From: Chitinophagaceae bacterium
GTDB taxonomy: Bacteria > Bacteroidota > Bacteroidia > Chitinophagales > Chitinophagaceae
Assembly: GCA_003168265.1 (NCBI GenBank)
Contig: PMSV01000003.1
Location: 124,001 to 188,000, forward strand
Length of the DNA: 64,000 nucleotides
Direction of reading: 5' to 3'
The stretch's first letter is position 1. Each line of letters begins with the position of its first letter. Made by a program: the position numbers and the translations under genes. The notes below the pieces were generated by a model. It was not told where the DNA came from, did not search any database, and saw nothing but the letters and a program-made list of their open reading frames with translations. Positions 35,392-45,207 of this stretch are shown here, piece by piece.

Positions 35392-36603
35392 ATGCGCAAT
35401 TTTATACGCATCCGGATATTACTGTGTTCAATTTTTTGCCAATCATTGCACTCCCAGGTTTTCGGGCAATCCATGCAAAATCCGACATTCACTGACTTTT
35501 TCAACAAACAAATCATCTACCTGCATAGGGCGGCTCCCATTCTTTCGGTATCCCTTAAGGAGAAGGACTATGAGAATATCAGGAATTTTGCGGACAATTG
35601 GACCAATTCCGAAACTCCTGGGCAGGAGTTGATTTTCGGCATAAGAACCCTACTGCAAATTCAGAAAAACCAGTTTTCGGTCGATGATCTTCCGTGTAAT
35701 TTCCTGTATCTGCTGATGCAATATGTAAGGGAAATGCAACAAGTAGAAAATAATCCGGACAAATTTCAATATAAGGTAAGACTTACGCAGGACATCCCTT
35801 ATACCTGGTATGATGCCAGTAAGGATGTCAGAGATTTAATGGAAATCATCAGGGCATGGTCAAATAATTTACTAAACCTGCCGGAAATGAATTTGCCGCA
35901 AACAGAAAAATTCCTTTGTGATGTGTTTGCCGGCAAGATCGCTGATCCTAAGAAGGAACTGTTTTCCAATCCTAAGGAATATGCTGACATGATCAAGTTT
36001 GATCAAATGGTTCAGTACGGCGCCCGCCTAAATAATGATGCCTATTTCTTTAACCAGCGCAATGGCAAGACAGGAACTGCTGCGATTATGTGTGGAGTAT
36101 GGATACCTACCGGCCATCTAGCTTTATTGGGGACCCATCCCAGTGTAGGTCTGCAATTGGGGGAAAGAAACAAATTGAATGAGTACGATTTCATCTGGAG
36201 CTTCCGGTTCCCGTCTACAACGCCCGGCACTTACAAGGTTGTCAGACTGGATACTTCATTTAATAGCAATTATTATGACGGAGGATATGTTGGTTTTGAT
36301 TATACCAGATATGTCATTCATAAAAAACGCTTTGAATTGGGATTGACTTCTGCAATAGGTTATGATTATTTCAGCGTTGCAAATGGATTCGGTACCAGCC
36401 CTCCGACTACAAGCGCTAGTATCTTACCTATTGATGTAGGATCATTTAATTTCAGCAATGGGATTCGTTTCAAATATTTTTTTAGTTCGAGGTCCTTTAT
36501 AGGCATCTATGCAAAATACAACCTGATCAATTATTGTAATAGCGGAGGCACGGATCTCAGCGGTCAGGCATTTACCATCGAACTTGTATACGGAAGTCAT
36601 TGA
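35392..36603 (+). CDS. Exported protein with C-terminal barrel-like region, unknown function
   Basis: A 403-residue protein with a signal peptide (MRNFIRIRILLCSIFCQSLHSQVFGQ region). Residues ~30-200 are helical with no known domain. Residues ~220-403 have alternating strands (GVWIPTGHLALLGTHPSVGL, YVGFDYTRYVIHKKRFELGL, YSI-like IGIYAKYNLINY) ending TIELVYGSH, which fits an outer-membrane barrel. It heads a rightward run of three genes: a lipoprotein follows within 12 bp, then an ATP-grasp enzyme. Not recognised as a named family. Confidence 0.7.
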   Translation: MRNFIRIRILLCSIFCQSLHSQVFGQSMQNPTFTDFFNKQIIYLHRAAPILSVSLKEKDYENIRNFADNWTNSETPGQELIFGIRTLLQIQKNQFSVDDLPCNFLYLLMQYVREMQQVENNPDKFQYKVRLTQDIPYTWYDASKDVRDLMEIIRAWSNNLLNLPEMNLPQTEKFLCDVFAGKIADPKKELFSNPKEYADMIKFDQMVQYGARLNNDAYFFNQRNGKTGTAAIMCGVWIPTGHLALLGTHPSVGLQLGERNKLNEYDFIWSFRFPSTTPGTYKVVRLDTSFNSNYYDGGYVGFDYTRYVIHKKRFELGLTSAIGYDYFSVANGFGTSPPTTSASILPIDVGSFNFSNGIRFKYFFSSRSFIGIYAKYNLINYCNSGGTDLSGQAFTIELVYGSH

Positions 36604-36614
36604 AAAATTTTATT

Positions 36615-36962
36615 ATGAAAAAATCAAGACATATACAATTGGTACTCATTACCGCTGCACTGTCTGCTTGCAATCGCCAATTTATTCCGCCTGCCGGGCC
36701 TGGTCATGAGATTTCGGATTCAACCCTGACCGCAGGAAATCCTTTGAATGATAGCGTCAGTTGTCTTATTTGTTGTCAGAATAATCAGAATTTATGGAAT
36801 TATTCCTTCAACCCGTTTGGGAACAATTCTTTCGGTATAATCGGGAGATATTATTACGATCCGGAAAAACGCTACAAGAGTATCATTACAATGAAGGGCA
36901 CTAATATGGTAGTTCAGGGGGGCTGGGGCAAGACCGCTACTGCAATCAGCGTCAGTTCTTAA
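36615..36962 (+). CDS. Small lipoprotein, unknown function
   Basis: A 115-residue lipoprotein from the ATG at 36615; a TTG at 36600 overlapping the previous stop is an alternative start. Lipobox LITAALSACN (Cys about 19). The mature part has a Cys pair (CLICCQNN) and many Asn/Gly/Tyr residues (WNYSFNPFGNNSFGIIGRYY), suggesting beta structure. It sits between the barrel-like protein and the ATP-grasp enzyme. No recognised family. Confidence 0.65.
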   Translation: MKKSRHIQLVLITAALSACNRQFIPPAGPGHEISDSTLTAGNPLNDSVSCLICCQNNQNLWNYSFNPFGNNSFGIIGRYYYDPEKRYKSIITMKGTNMVVQGGWGKTATAISVSS

Positions 36963-36980
36963 TATTTAAATTAATCCAGC

Positions 36981-38114
36981 ATGAAGCGGATAGAGACCCA
37001 TCCAAGAAATAACTGGCAGTCCGTAGTAGAGCAGCTTGGCTTTGGTTTTCACACTACCAATGTCCCTTATTGGGATGAGAGCGCTTTTTATCAATTTACC
37101 CTTCAGGAAGTGCTGGATATTGAGACCGCAACGGAAGAACTTTGGAGAATCTGCCTCCTGGCGGTGCAATATGCGATTGACGCCCAACTATTGAAGGAAA
37201 GATTCGGTATTCCTTCAGAATTCATTCCACTAATTGAAAGATCCTGGAAGGAAGACCATCCTTCCCTATTCGGTCGATTTGATCTATGTTATCGGGATGG
37301 ATTGATCAAAATGCTTGAGTTCAATGCGGATACCCCCACCAGCCTTTATGAAGCCGGCATTGTGCAATGGTTCTGGCTGCAGGATTTCGATCCATCCAAA
37401 GATCAGTTTAACAGCATACATGAAAAACTAATCGATTATCTGAACTATCTCAGAACCTATCTTTACCCGGGAGCACTTCATTTCAGTTGCGTAAAGGGGA
37501 CCCTTGAAGACCTTACCAATACTGAATATTTGAGGGATTGCGCAATTCAGGCAGGGATCGCCACGAAACTGATATTCATAGACGATATCGGATGGGATTT
37601 AAATAACAAGCAATTGGTAGATACGGAGAATAAGCCTATCAAAAGCCTTTTTAAATTGTATCCATGGGAATGGATGATCAGGGAAGAATTCGGAATGCAT
37701 TTGCTCATCGAATCAAGCCGCCCTTTGTTTATTGAACCGGCCTGGAAAATGATCCTCTCCAATAAAGCCATCCTGCCACTGCTTTGGGAATTATTCCCTG
37801 GGCATCCTCACCTGCTAGCGGCTTATATGGAAGATCATTCAATGTCCGGCTTTGTAAAAAAGCCAATCCTCTCTCGGGAAGGCTCGAATATATCCATGGT
37901 TTCCGGAGGGGAAACCCTGGCATTTACAGAAGGCCCATATGGCGATGAAAAATGCATCTACCAGGAGCTATTCCAACTACCTGAATACGTTGGCAAATAC
38001 CCACTGATCGGATCCTGGGTCATTGGACAGAAACCGGCAGGCATGGGTATCCGGGAATCCGATGGATTGATCACGGATAACAGTAGTCGCTTTTTGCCCC
38101 ATCTCATAGAATAA
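36981..38114 (+). CDS. Glutathionylspermidine synthase-like ATP-grasp ligase
   Basis: A 377-residue enzyme of the GSP_synth/YgiC type. Recognised by KRIETHPRNNWQSVVEQLGF, GRFDLCYRDGLIKMLEFNAD followed by TPTSLYEAGIVQW, the C-terminal IGSWVIGQKPAGMGIRESDG and ITDNSSRFLPHLI. Such proteins join amines or amino acids to carboxylates using ATP; stand-alone homologues have unknown substrates. It follows the lipoprotein by 18 bp. A bidirectional terminator separates it from the convergent 70-residue peptide gene. The link to polyamines or to a peptide partner is not shown by sequence. Confidence 0.85.
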   Translation: MKRIETHPRNNWQSVVEQLGFGFHTTNVPYWDESAFYQFTLQEVLDIETATEELWRICLLAVQYAIDAQLLKERFGIPSEFIPLIERSWKEDHPSLFGRFDLCYRDGLIKMLEFNADTPTSLYEAGIVQWFWLQDFDPSKDQFNSIHEKLIDYLNYLRTYLYPGALHFSCVKGTLEDLTNTEYLRDCAIQAGIATKLIFIDDIGWDLNNKQLVDTENKPIKSLFKLYPWEWMIREEFGMHLLIESSRPLFIEPAWKMILSNKAILPLLWELFPGHPHLLAAYMEDHSMSGFVKKPILSREGSNISMVSGGETLAFTEGPYGDEKCIYQELFQLPEYVGKYPLIGSWVIGQKPAGMGIRESDGLITDNSSRFLPHLIE

Positions 38115-38118
38115 AAAG

Positions 38119-38145
38119 GGGTGCACCTTATTAAGATGCACCCCA
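38119..38145. terminator. Bidirectional terminator-like hairpin between convergent genes
   Basis: GGGGTGCA (38119-38126) pairs with TGCACCCC (38138-38145), extended inward by CTT/AAG. On the minus strand it is followed by CTTTTTATT, giving a leftward intrinsic terminator; for the rightward ligase gene the hairpin comes 4 bp after the stop but lacks a good T-tract. Confidence 0.65.
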
Positions 38146-38173
38146 TGCAAAAGAGATATAGCTGTTCTTCTTT

Positions 38174-38386
38174 TTATGATACGAATGGGATATGATTGCT
38201 TCTGTCGGCAAATCTTTTGGAAGCCGACTTCCTGCCTTTTTCAATCCTCCATAGATCAACTAGTTTGATCGAAGATTTTTTTGTCAGATCAACATCCTGA
38301 GCTATTGTTTCTTTAACTTCAGCAACGAACTGTTGCATTTCATGGTTGTCCATTTCTACTAGTTTGGACATAAGATTTCCTTTCAT
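38174..38386 (-). CDS. 70-residue peptide gene with strong ribosome-binding site
   Basis: Encodes MKGNLMSKLVEMDNHEMQQF at its start, an acidic helix AEVKETIAQDVDL, then IKLVDLWRIEKGRKSASKRF and a short basic tail. The start is set by a clear AAAGGAGA about 8 bp before the ATG at 38386, unusual in this window. The leftward terminator at 38119-38145 follows. An acidic helical front and a basic, short tail could be a leader-core peptide or a small regulator; VDLW-x-I followed by a basic stretch recurs in small Bacteroidota proteins as I recall. It converges with an ATP-grasp enzyme. Function unknown. Confidence 0.6.
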   Translation of the reverse strand: MKGNLMSKLVEMDNHEMQQFVAEVKETIAQDVDLTKKSSIKLVDLWRIEKGRKSASKRFADRSNHIPFVS

Positions 38387-38724
38387 ATTAATTCTCCTTT
38401 TTTTAAGATTAGTTAATAAAATTCAATTTCCAATGCGCGGAAATTACGCGGGCAATCAGGTCAGCTATTCCAGAAAGAAGACTATTTGAAGATCATTATA
38501 TCGATCTTACTGCTTGCAAGGACAAAATTAAACCCATTTTTCGAGGGGTTCAAACAAGCTTTGATTCGATTCTGTGACGTTAAAGATGGGCAATTGCTTT
38601 GTTTTATATTGATTTGCATTGTATTAGTGGTAGGTTTGTTATGATAACCAAGGGCTGTTTTGATTGTTTTATGCGAGACTCAACAAGATGATGAATATGT
38701 TGTTAGATCAGCAAATATTTCATC
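38387..38724. other. Non-coding stretch, divergent promoters expected
   Basis: About 340 bp between the peptide gene (leftward) and the aldo/keto reductase gene (rightward). It must carry both promoters. The right half is T-rich with several TTTG words but I cannot assign a -33/-7 pair with confidence. Confidence 0.4.
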
Positions 38725-39606
38725 ATGCAGATTCCCGATCAGATTACCATTGCAAGCAAGACATCTCATCCCCTCACTGTAAACAGGCTAGGCTACGGAA
38801 CCATGCGGCTTACGGGTCCGGGCATTTATGGGGAACCTCCAAATAGAGAGGAGGCGCTGGAGATCTTACGCCAGACTGCCTCGGAAGGGATCAATTTTTT
38901 GGATACGGCAGACTATTACGGAGAAGATGTGACCAACCGGCTTATCCAGGAAGCTCTGTTTCCCTATCCCAAGGACCTTGTCATTTGTACAAAAGTGGGA
39001 GGGGCCCGTAAACCGGACAAGAGCTGGGTCCCCTTCAATAAACCGGATGAGTTAAGAATTTCCATTGAGAATAACCTGCGCACCCTGAAGATCGATCAGG
39101 TTACTCTCGTACATTTCAGGGTCCTGCACAGTACCATAAAGGCTTTCGAGGAATCAATGGAAGCCATGTTCCGTATGCAGGAGGAAGGCCTGATCCTGCA
39201 TGTCGGAGTAAGCAATGTATCCCCGGAAGAATTGAGGAAAGCCATGTCCATGGGCAATATTGCGACTGTGGAAAATATGTATGGCCATGCGCAAAGAACC
39301 GATTTGAACAGCCCGCATGGTTTTAGCAGGGGAGGTCAGGAAGTGTTGGAGATCTGTGAGAAAAATGAAATGCCGATGATCCCTTATTTTTCCCTGCTGA
39401 ATTCCCTGCCAAAAAAGGATGATCGGATCGCCCGGATCTCCGCGAAATATCAGGCTACCGAAGCACAGGTGAATTTAGCCTGGTTATTGCACAGGTCGCC
39501 GTGGATACTTCCTATACCCGGCACTTCCCAGTTAAAGCATTTCAAAGAAAACCTTGGATCAAGGCAGATTCAATTGAGTGAAGAGGATATGTCCTTTTTG
39601 GATTGA
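38725..39606 (+). CDS. Aldo/keto reductase
   Basis: A 293-residue (alpha/beta)8 NADPH oxidoreductase. The tetrad is visible: Asp and Tyr in FLDTADYYGED (about 55-65), Lys in VICTKVGGARKPDK (about 92) and His in LVHFRVLHS (about 130). The cofactor-binding C-terminal part has LPIPGTSQLKHFKENLGS. It reduces aldehydes or ketones; substrate unknown. Converges with the GH63-like gene, 23 bp apart. Confidence 0.9.
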   Translation: MQIPDQITIASKTSHPLTVNRLGYGTMRLTGPGIYGEPPNREEALEILRQTASEGINFLDTADYYGEDVTNRLIQEALFPYPKDLVICTKVGGARKPDKSWVPFNKPDELRISIENNLRTLKIDQVTLVHFRVLHSTIKAFEESMEAMFRMQEEGLILHVGVSNVSPEELRKAMSMGNIATVENMYGHAQRTDLNSPHGFSRGGQEVLEICEKNEMPMIPYFSLLNSLPKKDDRIARISAKYQATEAQVNLAWLLHRSPWILPIPGTSQLKHFKENLGSRQIQLSEEDMSFLD

Positions 39607-39629
39607 TCTAATGTCTTATAACTGCATCG

Positions 39630-42308
39630 CTAATCACCCTCCGATAGGAGGGCCTCATGAGAGTTATCCAAAGCGGAGTTTTTTAAGGGGGTATTGCTTT
39701 TATTCATTTCATTGATCAGTTCCGCAACCAGGGAGGTCCAACCTGTTTGATGACTGGCTCCAAGGCCGTTTCCGTTGTTTCCATGAAAATATTCAAAGAA
39801 CTGGAGCAGGTCATCATTCGTTCGCTGCTGGTAAAACCAGTTTTGCTTTCCATAGATAGGTCTTCGGCCATGAGCATCTTTCAGAAAAAGACTGATCAGA
39901 CGTCTGGTCAGTTCGTCGGCTACCTGGTTTAAATTCAGCAGATTGCCTGAACCAACGGGGCATTCCACCTGAAGGTCATCGCCATAAAATTCGGCGTATT
40001 TGCGGATCGATTGAATGATGATATAATTGACGGGCATCCAGACTGGGCCCCTCCAGTTTGAATTGCCACCGAACAAATCGGAAGTGGAATCACCGGGATC
40101 ATACTGAATGGTATAATTATGACCTCCAATATTGATGGTGTAGGGATATTTCTCATGCAGCTTGGACAGGGCGCGGATTCCTCCTGGCGAAAGGAATTGA
40201 TCTTCATCCAATAACCTTTCCAGCAGATAAAGCAATTTTTTACGGGGCACCAGGGAGAGCAGCAATCGCTGGCCGTCTATTTTCTCCTCGTTGGGCCAGT
40301 ATTTGGTATTCTTCATCCGGTAACTTTCAAACCAGGAGACCCTTTTTTTGAAATCACCTAATTTATCCATTTTCTTCTTATCGATAGTCGAAACCGCAAA
40401 GAGCGATGTGAGCCCAACTATCGAAAATATCCGCAACTGAACTGGCTTTCCTTTGGCGATTGATAGCGTATCATAGAAGAATTTATCTTCCTCATTCCAC
40501 ATGCCCTGTTCATTCAGGGCTTCTGCGATTAATACGAATTGTTCAAAGAATTTAGTGGCGGTATCTTCAAAAGCCTCGTCCCTGACAGCGATTTCCAGCG
40601 CCATATCCATCATATTCAGACAGTACATGCCCATCCAACTCGTTCCATCGGCCTGCTCCAGTTCCATGTCATTTCCGGGGCGGTGGCTTCTGTTAAAAAC
40701 GCCGATATTATCCAGGCCCAGAAACCCTCCTTCGAACATATTGTTGCCGTTGGCATCCTTTCGATTGATCCACCAGGTAAAATTGATCAGCAGTTTTTGA
40801 AAGATCTTTTTAAGGAATACAATATCCCCCTTCCCGGTCCTGTTTTTTTCGATCTGATATACCTGCAAAGCGGCCCAGGCCTGTACGGGAGGATTCACAT
40901 CGCTGAAATTCCATTCATAGGCCGGAAGCTGGCCATCGGGCTTCATATACCATTCCCTCATGATGAGCAGGAGCTGGTGTTTGGCAAATACAGGATCCAC
41001 AAGGGCCATGGCAATGGATTGAAAAGCAAGGTCCCAGGCTGCATACCAGGGATATTCCCATTTGTCCGGCATGGCTATGATATCCTGGTTCTTGAGGTGC
41101 TTCCATTCATGGTTGCGGCCATATAAACGGGAAGCCTGCAGGTTGCTGATGCCATCCGAAAAATTCAACCAGCGTTCCACATCGTAATGGTAGTACTGTT
41201 TGCTCCAAAGCAGGCCCGCAAGCGACTGGCGTTGGATCTGAGCAAGTTCAGGTTTGATTTTATAAGGGAAGACCGCCGAATAAAAATTATCCGCTTCGGC
41301 TTTTCGCTCTTCAAAAATATGATGGGATCCGGGTGGAAAGGGGTTATCCATGATCTTGTTGCTGAGCCTGAGGTAAATTGTTTTGCTGCCGCCCCCATCG
41401 ATCCTGTGCCTGTAGACAGGAGAGAATTTGGTACCAGATTTTTTCTGCCTTAGCAGCTCCGTATTTTTTTTATTGATGATCGCATCATGAAATGCATCTT
41501 TCACGAAGGGGTTTGCATTGGTCAGACCTTCCAATTTTTCCAGATTGCTGTCATTTTCAGTAAACAGCGCATCTGCGGGGTGTTGAAAATAGAGATAGTA
41601 AGTGCCCAGGCGGCTGTCCACCGCACGCACGGAGTTCCTGTCACGCGTATGTATGGAAGGTTTCTTCTTCAGGGGATCCTGGCTCCAGCGGTTTCGGAAC
41701 CAAAGCGTAGGCAGGACAGTGATTTCAGCCGCCTTATGATACCTGTTATGAATATCTACCTTAATGAAAATATCCTTAGAATTCTGCTTTGCATAGGTGA
41801 TATAGATATCGAAATATTCCTGGTTGTTGAAAATACCCGTATCCAGGATTTCATATTCCGGCTCGTTGCGATTCCTCTTGCGATTGGTTTCCAGTAATTC
41901 TTTGTAAGGGTATTCCTGCTGGGGATATTTGTAGAGGTATTGCATGTAGTAGTGGGTGGGAAGATTGTCCAGATAATAGTAGAGTTCCTTCACATCCTCT
42001 CCATGATTGCCCTCATAGTTGCCCAGTCCGAAAAGCCTTTCCTTCAGCACCGGGTCTTTTCCATTCCAAAAAGCCACTGCAAAACAAAGGGTCTGGAAAA
42101 AATCACAGATGCCCCCAATTCCGTCTTCCCCCCATTTATAAGCACGGAAATAGGAATGCTCATAAGGAAAATAACCCCAGGCATCCCCGTTCTGGCTGTA
42201 ATCCTCCCTGACAGTTCCCCATTGCCTTTCGCTTAAATAGGGGCCCCATTGTTCGAGGGGCACTTTTTTCGCGGCATTTACTGAAAGTCTCTGGTGCTCT
42301 GCTGTCAT
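39630..42308 (-). CDS. GH63/MGH1-like glucosidase
   Basis: An 892-residue (alpha/alpha)6-barrel glycosidase. Features: WGPYLSERQWGTVREDYSQN near the start, GDAWGYFPYEHSYFRAYKWG, then the barrel with DKWEYPWYAAWDLAFQSIAM (catalytic-acid region, about 420), GFLGLDNIGVFNRSH, ADGTSWMGMYCLNMMDMALE, and the second catalytic region YGKQNWFYQQRTNDDLLQFF near 835. Length and motifs match bacterial GH63-type 'glucosidase' or mannosylglycerate-hydrolase-like enzymes. No signal peptide, so it should act in the cytoplasm on alpha-glucosides or compatible solutes. Divergent from the helicase gene. Confidence 0.85.
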   Translation of the reverse strand: MTAEHQRLSVNAAKKVPLEQWGPYLSERQWGTVREDYSQNGDAWGYFPYEHSYFRAYKWGEDGIGGICDFFQTLCFAVAFWNGKDPVLKERLFGLGNYEGNHGEDVKELYYYLDNLPTHYYMQYLYKYPQQEYPYKELLETNRKRNRNEPEYEILDTGIFNNQEYFDIYITYAKQNSKDIFIKVDIHNRYHKAAEITVLPTLWFRNRWSQDPLKKKPSIHTRDRNSVRAVDSRLGTYYLYFQHPADALFTENDSNLEKLEGLTNANPFVKDAFHDAIINKKNTELLRQKKSGTKFSPVYRHRIDGGGSKTIYLRLSNKIMDNPFPPGSHHIFEERKAEADNFYSAVFPYKIKPELAQIQRQSLAGLLWSKQYYHYDVERWLNFSDGISNLQASRLYGRNHEWKHLKNQDIIAMPDKWEYPWYAAWDLAFQSIAMALVDPVFAKHQLLLIMREWYMKPDGQLPAYEWNFSDVNPPVQAWAALQVYQIEKNRTGKGDIVFLKKIFQKLLINFTWWINRKDANGNNMFEGGFLGLDNIGVFNRSHRPGNDMELEQADGTSWMGMYCLNMMDMALEIAVRDEAFEDTATKFFEQFVLIAEALNEQGMWNEEDKFFYDTLSIAKGKPVQLRIFSIVGLTSLFAVSTIDKKKMDKLGDFKKRVSWFESYRMKNTKYWPNEEKIDGQRLLLSLVPRKKLLYLLERLLDEDQFLSPGGIRALSKLHEKYPYTINIGGHNYTIQYDPGDSTSDLFGGNSNWRGPVWMPVNYIIIQSIRKYAEFYGDDLQVECPVGSGNLLNLNQVADELTRRLISLFLKDAHGRRPIYGKQNWFYQQRTNDDLLQFFEYFHGNNGNGLGASHQTGWTSLVAELINEMNKSNTPLKNSALDNSHEALLSEGD

Positions 42309-42374
42309 ATAATATATTGGTCCATTGAATTTACAGCAAGCAATTTATATGAATGAAGTTAGGCCGTTTTGCGT

Positions 42375-42382
42375 TATATTTG
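42375..42382 (+). promoter_or_regulatory. Bacteroidota -7 promoter box for the helicase gene
   Basis: TATATTTG is a perfect match to the Bacteroidota -7 consensus TAnnTTTG and lies 55 bp before the TTG start at 42438. No clear -33 TTTG box is at the usual spacing. If used, transcription would begin near 42389, which rules out a start at 42369. Confidence 0.4.
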
Positions 42383-42437
42383 TTGTTTCCTCCAGGCGAT
42401 TGCCAGCGGGAGGGGACAATTTACCAATTTCAAAAAT

Positions 42438-43649
42438 TTGAACTTCATAGAATTCGGACTCGACCAAAGACTCGTTGAAGGTATTGAGTCAAGCGGTTAC
42501 GAGACAGCCACACCCATTCAGGAACAGGTCATCCCCCTCATTCTTTCAGGAAAGGACCTTATTGCCTCCGCCCAAACAGGAACCGGAAAAACGGCCGCTT
42601 TCCTGCTCCCGATTATCAACCGGTTAATGACAACGAGAACTGAAGAACATATCAACGCATTGATCGTAGTGCCAACCAGGGAACTGGCGATCCAGATCTC
42701 TGAACATATCGACGGGTTTACTTATTTTACTCCGCTTAGTTCGATCGCCGTATACGGAGGATCAGACGGATTCAGTTTCAGCAATGAAAAGCAGGCCCTT
42801 TCCAGGGGAGCTGATATTGTTGTATGCACCCCTGGCCGGATGATCGCTCATCTTAATATGGGTTATGTGAAACTCGATGGGTTGCAATTCCTGATCCTGG
42901 ATGAAGCGGACCGCATGCTGGACATGGGTTTTTATGAGGATATCATGAAGATCATTTCCTTCCTGCCTGCCCAAAGGCAGAACCTGATGTTCTCCGCCAC
43001 CATGCCGCCGAAGATCCGCATCCTGGCAAAAAAGATATTGCATGATCCGGCTGAAATCAATATCGCCCTCTCGAAGCCCCCGGACAAAATAATCCAGGAA
43101 GTCTTCATCGTGTATGAAAGCCAGAAACTACCTGTTGTTAAATGGATACTTCGCAAGCACAATTTTCAAACCGTGCTGATATTTGGTTCAAAAAAGCAAT
43201 CTGTAAAGGACCTTACCCGCGAATTGAAACGCAGCAATTTCTCCGTACGTGAAATTCATTCCGACCTGGAACAGCAGGAAAGAGAACAGGTGCTTCTTGA
43301 TTTCAAGAACAGAAAGATCAATATACTTGTCGCGACCGATATTCTCTCCAGAGGTATCGATATTGACAATATCGACCTGGTTATCAATTTCGATGTTCCT
43401 CACGACGGGGAAGATTACGTACATCGGATCGGCCGCACGGCCCGAGCGGAAAACGAAGGCATGGCTTTTACGCTGGTCAGTGAAAAAGAGCAGGGGAAAT
43501 TAGCTTCCATAGAAGAATTATTGGGCAAACCGGTTCCCAAAGGAAAAGTTCCGCCTGAGCTGGGGGCTGTACCTGCTTATCAGCCAAAAAGAAAGAACAA
43601 TAACGGAAAGCGCCGTTTCTCTCATCCAAATCATCATTCCGGCAGATAA
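42438..43649 (+). CDS. DEAD-box RNA helicase (RhlE-like)
   Basis: A 403-residue DEAD-box protein taken from the TTG at 42438, giving MNFIEFGLDQRLVEG, the usual family start. All motifs are present: Q motif (YETATPIQEQV), I AQTGTGKTAAF, Ia PTRELAIQ, II LDEADRMLDMGF, III FSATMPP, IV-V ILVATDILSRGIDI and VI HRIGRTARAENEG. The C-terminal tail is short and basic (KRKNNNGKRRFSHPNHHSGR). Likely role: RNA unwinding in ribosome assembly or mRNA decay. Divergent from the glucosidase gene, convergent with the chromate transporter gene. Confidence 0.9.
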   Translation: MNFIEFGLDQRLVEGIESSGYETATPIQEQVIPLILSGKDLIASAQTGTGKTAAFLLPIINRLMTTRTEEHINALIVVPTRELAIQISEHIDGFTYFTPLSSIAVYGGSDGFSFSNEKQALSRGADIVVCTPGRMIAHLNMGYVKLDGLQFLILDEADRMLDMGFYEDIMKIISFLPAQRQNLMFSATMPPKIRILAKKILHDPAEINIALSKPPDKIIQEVFIVYESQKLPVVKWILRKHNFQTVLIFGSKKQSVKDLTRELKRSNFSVREIHSDLEQQEREQVLLDFKNRKINILVATDILSRGIDIDNIDLVINFDVPHDGEDYVHRIGRTARAENEGMAFTLVSEKEQGKLASIEELLGKPVPKGKVPPELGAVPAYQPKRKNNNGKRRFSHPNHHSGR

Positions 43650-43655
43650 TCCCTC

Positions 43656-44900
43656 TTAGAATACGAGTCCCATTACAAGGCAAATCAAAACGATGACCGG
43701 GGAAGGTAGTTTGGAATAAGCCAGTAATAGCCAGGTAGTGACCAGGATCAGCAAGGCCACAAAAAAATCGGTCCAGCCCTGGACCGGGATATCCTTCATT
43801 ATATAAAAGGCAGCGGCGATCATGATCCCGACAACGACAGCATTGATGCCTTCGAGCGCCCTGTAAACCATTGCATACTTTTTGATATTATGCCAGATCG
43901 GGAAAAAGAAGAGGACCAGTAATGCGCTTGGCAAAAAGATCGCAACCGAGCCGACAATGCAGCCCACCAATTGCATCGTAGGCCCCCTGTCCTTGATTGC
44001 GACCCCTCCCATGAAACTGGCCACAGAAAATACGGGTCCGGGGATGGCCCGAACCATGGCCGCTCCTGTGAAAAAATCATCTTGACTGATCTTGAGAATA
44101 TTCGGATTCCTTTTCATCAGTTTCTGAGATTGGGGCCTGGCAACGAATTGTTCGTACATCATCGGAATGAGGACCTGTCCTCCTCCAAAGACCAGGCTTC
44201 CGGTACGGTAAATATTTTCAAAGAGATTGATGGGCCCGCGAACATGCCAATTCTCCTTTCTGGCCGTTTCACTGAGCACGCCCGCTGTGATGAAGACGAT
44301 GGCAAAAAGCCAGATATTCCACCACTTGATCTTGTAATTTGGCTCATCTCTTTGTGGAATACGTTTGCTGCTCAGATTGGTGATGATTCCACCCAAGACG
44401 ATCAATAGGGGAAAGATCCATGGCATTTTGAACAGTAAATAGGTGGCAAATGCACTCACCACCATAATGATTCTTGTAATTGTATTTCGAACAGACAGAT
44501 TGAAAGCCGTTGTGGCCGCATAGAAAAGAAAGCCGACCGTCATCGGGCCCATGAAACGGATAAGGTTATTGTGGATCCCCGTTTTATTGAAATGGTCCAG
44601 GAAAAAGGACAAGCCCCCCATGAGTATGCAGGCGGGTAATATCCAGATGATCAGGGTCAAAACAGCAAGTGGAATGCCGCCTCGTTTATAACCAATCAGG
44701 GTAAGGACCTGGGTGGAAGAAGCGCCTGGCAGCATCTGGCAGAAGGCATTGTAATCCATCAGCTCTTCTTCTGAAACATAGGGGGTTCTTCGTACGAAGG
44801 TTTTGATCATCATGCCCAGATGCCCCTGAGGACCGCCAAATGCAGTGATACTGTGAATGAAAACTGCCCTCAGAAAGGGAATGTGGCGAAGCAATACCAT
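43656..44900 (-). CDS. chrA: Chromate transporter, two-domain ChrA type
   Basis: A 414-residue membrane protein with two CHR domains. The first has [20 protein letters not shown] (FGGP-x-H/G motif), then [20 protein letters not shown]. The second has [20 protein letters not shown] and [20 protein letters not shown], with about ten helices in all. These transporters expel chromate or related oxyanions with proton exchange. It ends 6 bp from the helicase stop, convergent. Confidence 0.9.
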   Translation of the reverse strand: MVLLRHIPFLRAVFIHSITAFGGPQGHLGMMIKTFVRRTPYVSEEELMDYNAFCQMLPGASSTQVLTLIGYKRGGIPLAVLTLIIWILPACILMGGLSFFLDHFNKTGIHNNLIRFMGPMTVGFLFYAATTAFNLSVRNTITRIIMVVSAFATYLLFKMPWIFPLLIVLGGIITNLSSKRIPQRDEPNYKIKWWNIWLFAIVFITAGVLSETARKENWHVRGPINLFENIYRTGSLVFGGGQVLIPMMYEQFVARPQSQKLMKRNPNILKISQDDFFTGAAMVRAIPGPVFSVASFMGGVAIKDRGPTMQLVGCIVGSVAIFLPSALLVLFFFPIWHNIKKYAMVYRALEGINAVVVGIMIAAAFYIMKDIPVQGWTDFFVALLILVTTWLLLAYSKLPSPVIVLICLVMGLVF

Positions 44901-45207
44901 CAGAAGAGTATAAAACTGCCGGTTAAATGGTACAATTTATATTTTCTTTAAAAGATTATCAAAATCAATCGGAGAAGACAAAAATAAGAGGGTATATCTC
45001 TTTATTTTTAAACCATCCTGTCTTTAATAAACTTTTCAACGAGGAACGAAACTTGATCCTTGACGGCCTTCTAATTCAGGTTGACTTTTTGCGTATCGAT
45101 ATTCCTCGGTACACGGCAATACCTTAAGACATGATCCGTTTTTTTGAAAAGATAGCGCAAATGAAGGAGTTTTTAGTCACGGAAATTTGAAGCAGCTGGA
45201 GTTTCCT
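44901..45207. other. Non-coding stretch, doubtful short frames
   Basis: About 300 bp between the chromate transporter gene and the traM relic. It holds a 66-codon ATG frame (44927-45127) and a second short one, neither protein-like enough to call. It may be further debris of the conjugative element. Confidence 0.4.

Noticed and set aside
42369-42437. TTG extension of the DEAD-box helicase
   Set aside because: It overlaps a perfect -7 promoter box, and the family start matches the TTG at 42438.
44927-45127. 66-codon ATG frame after the chromate transporter gene
   Set aside because: No recognisable motif, no ribosome-binding site and no neighbour support; it lies in a region of element debris.
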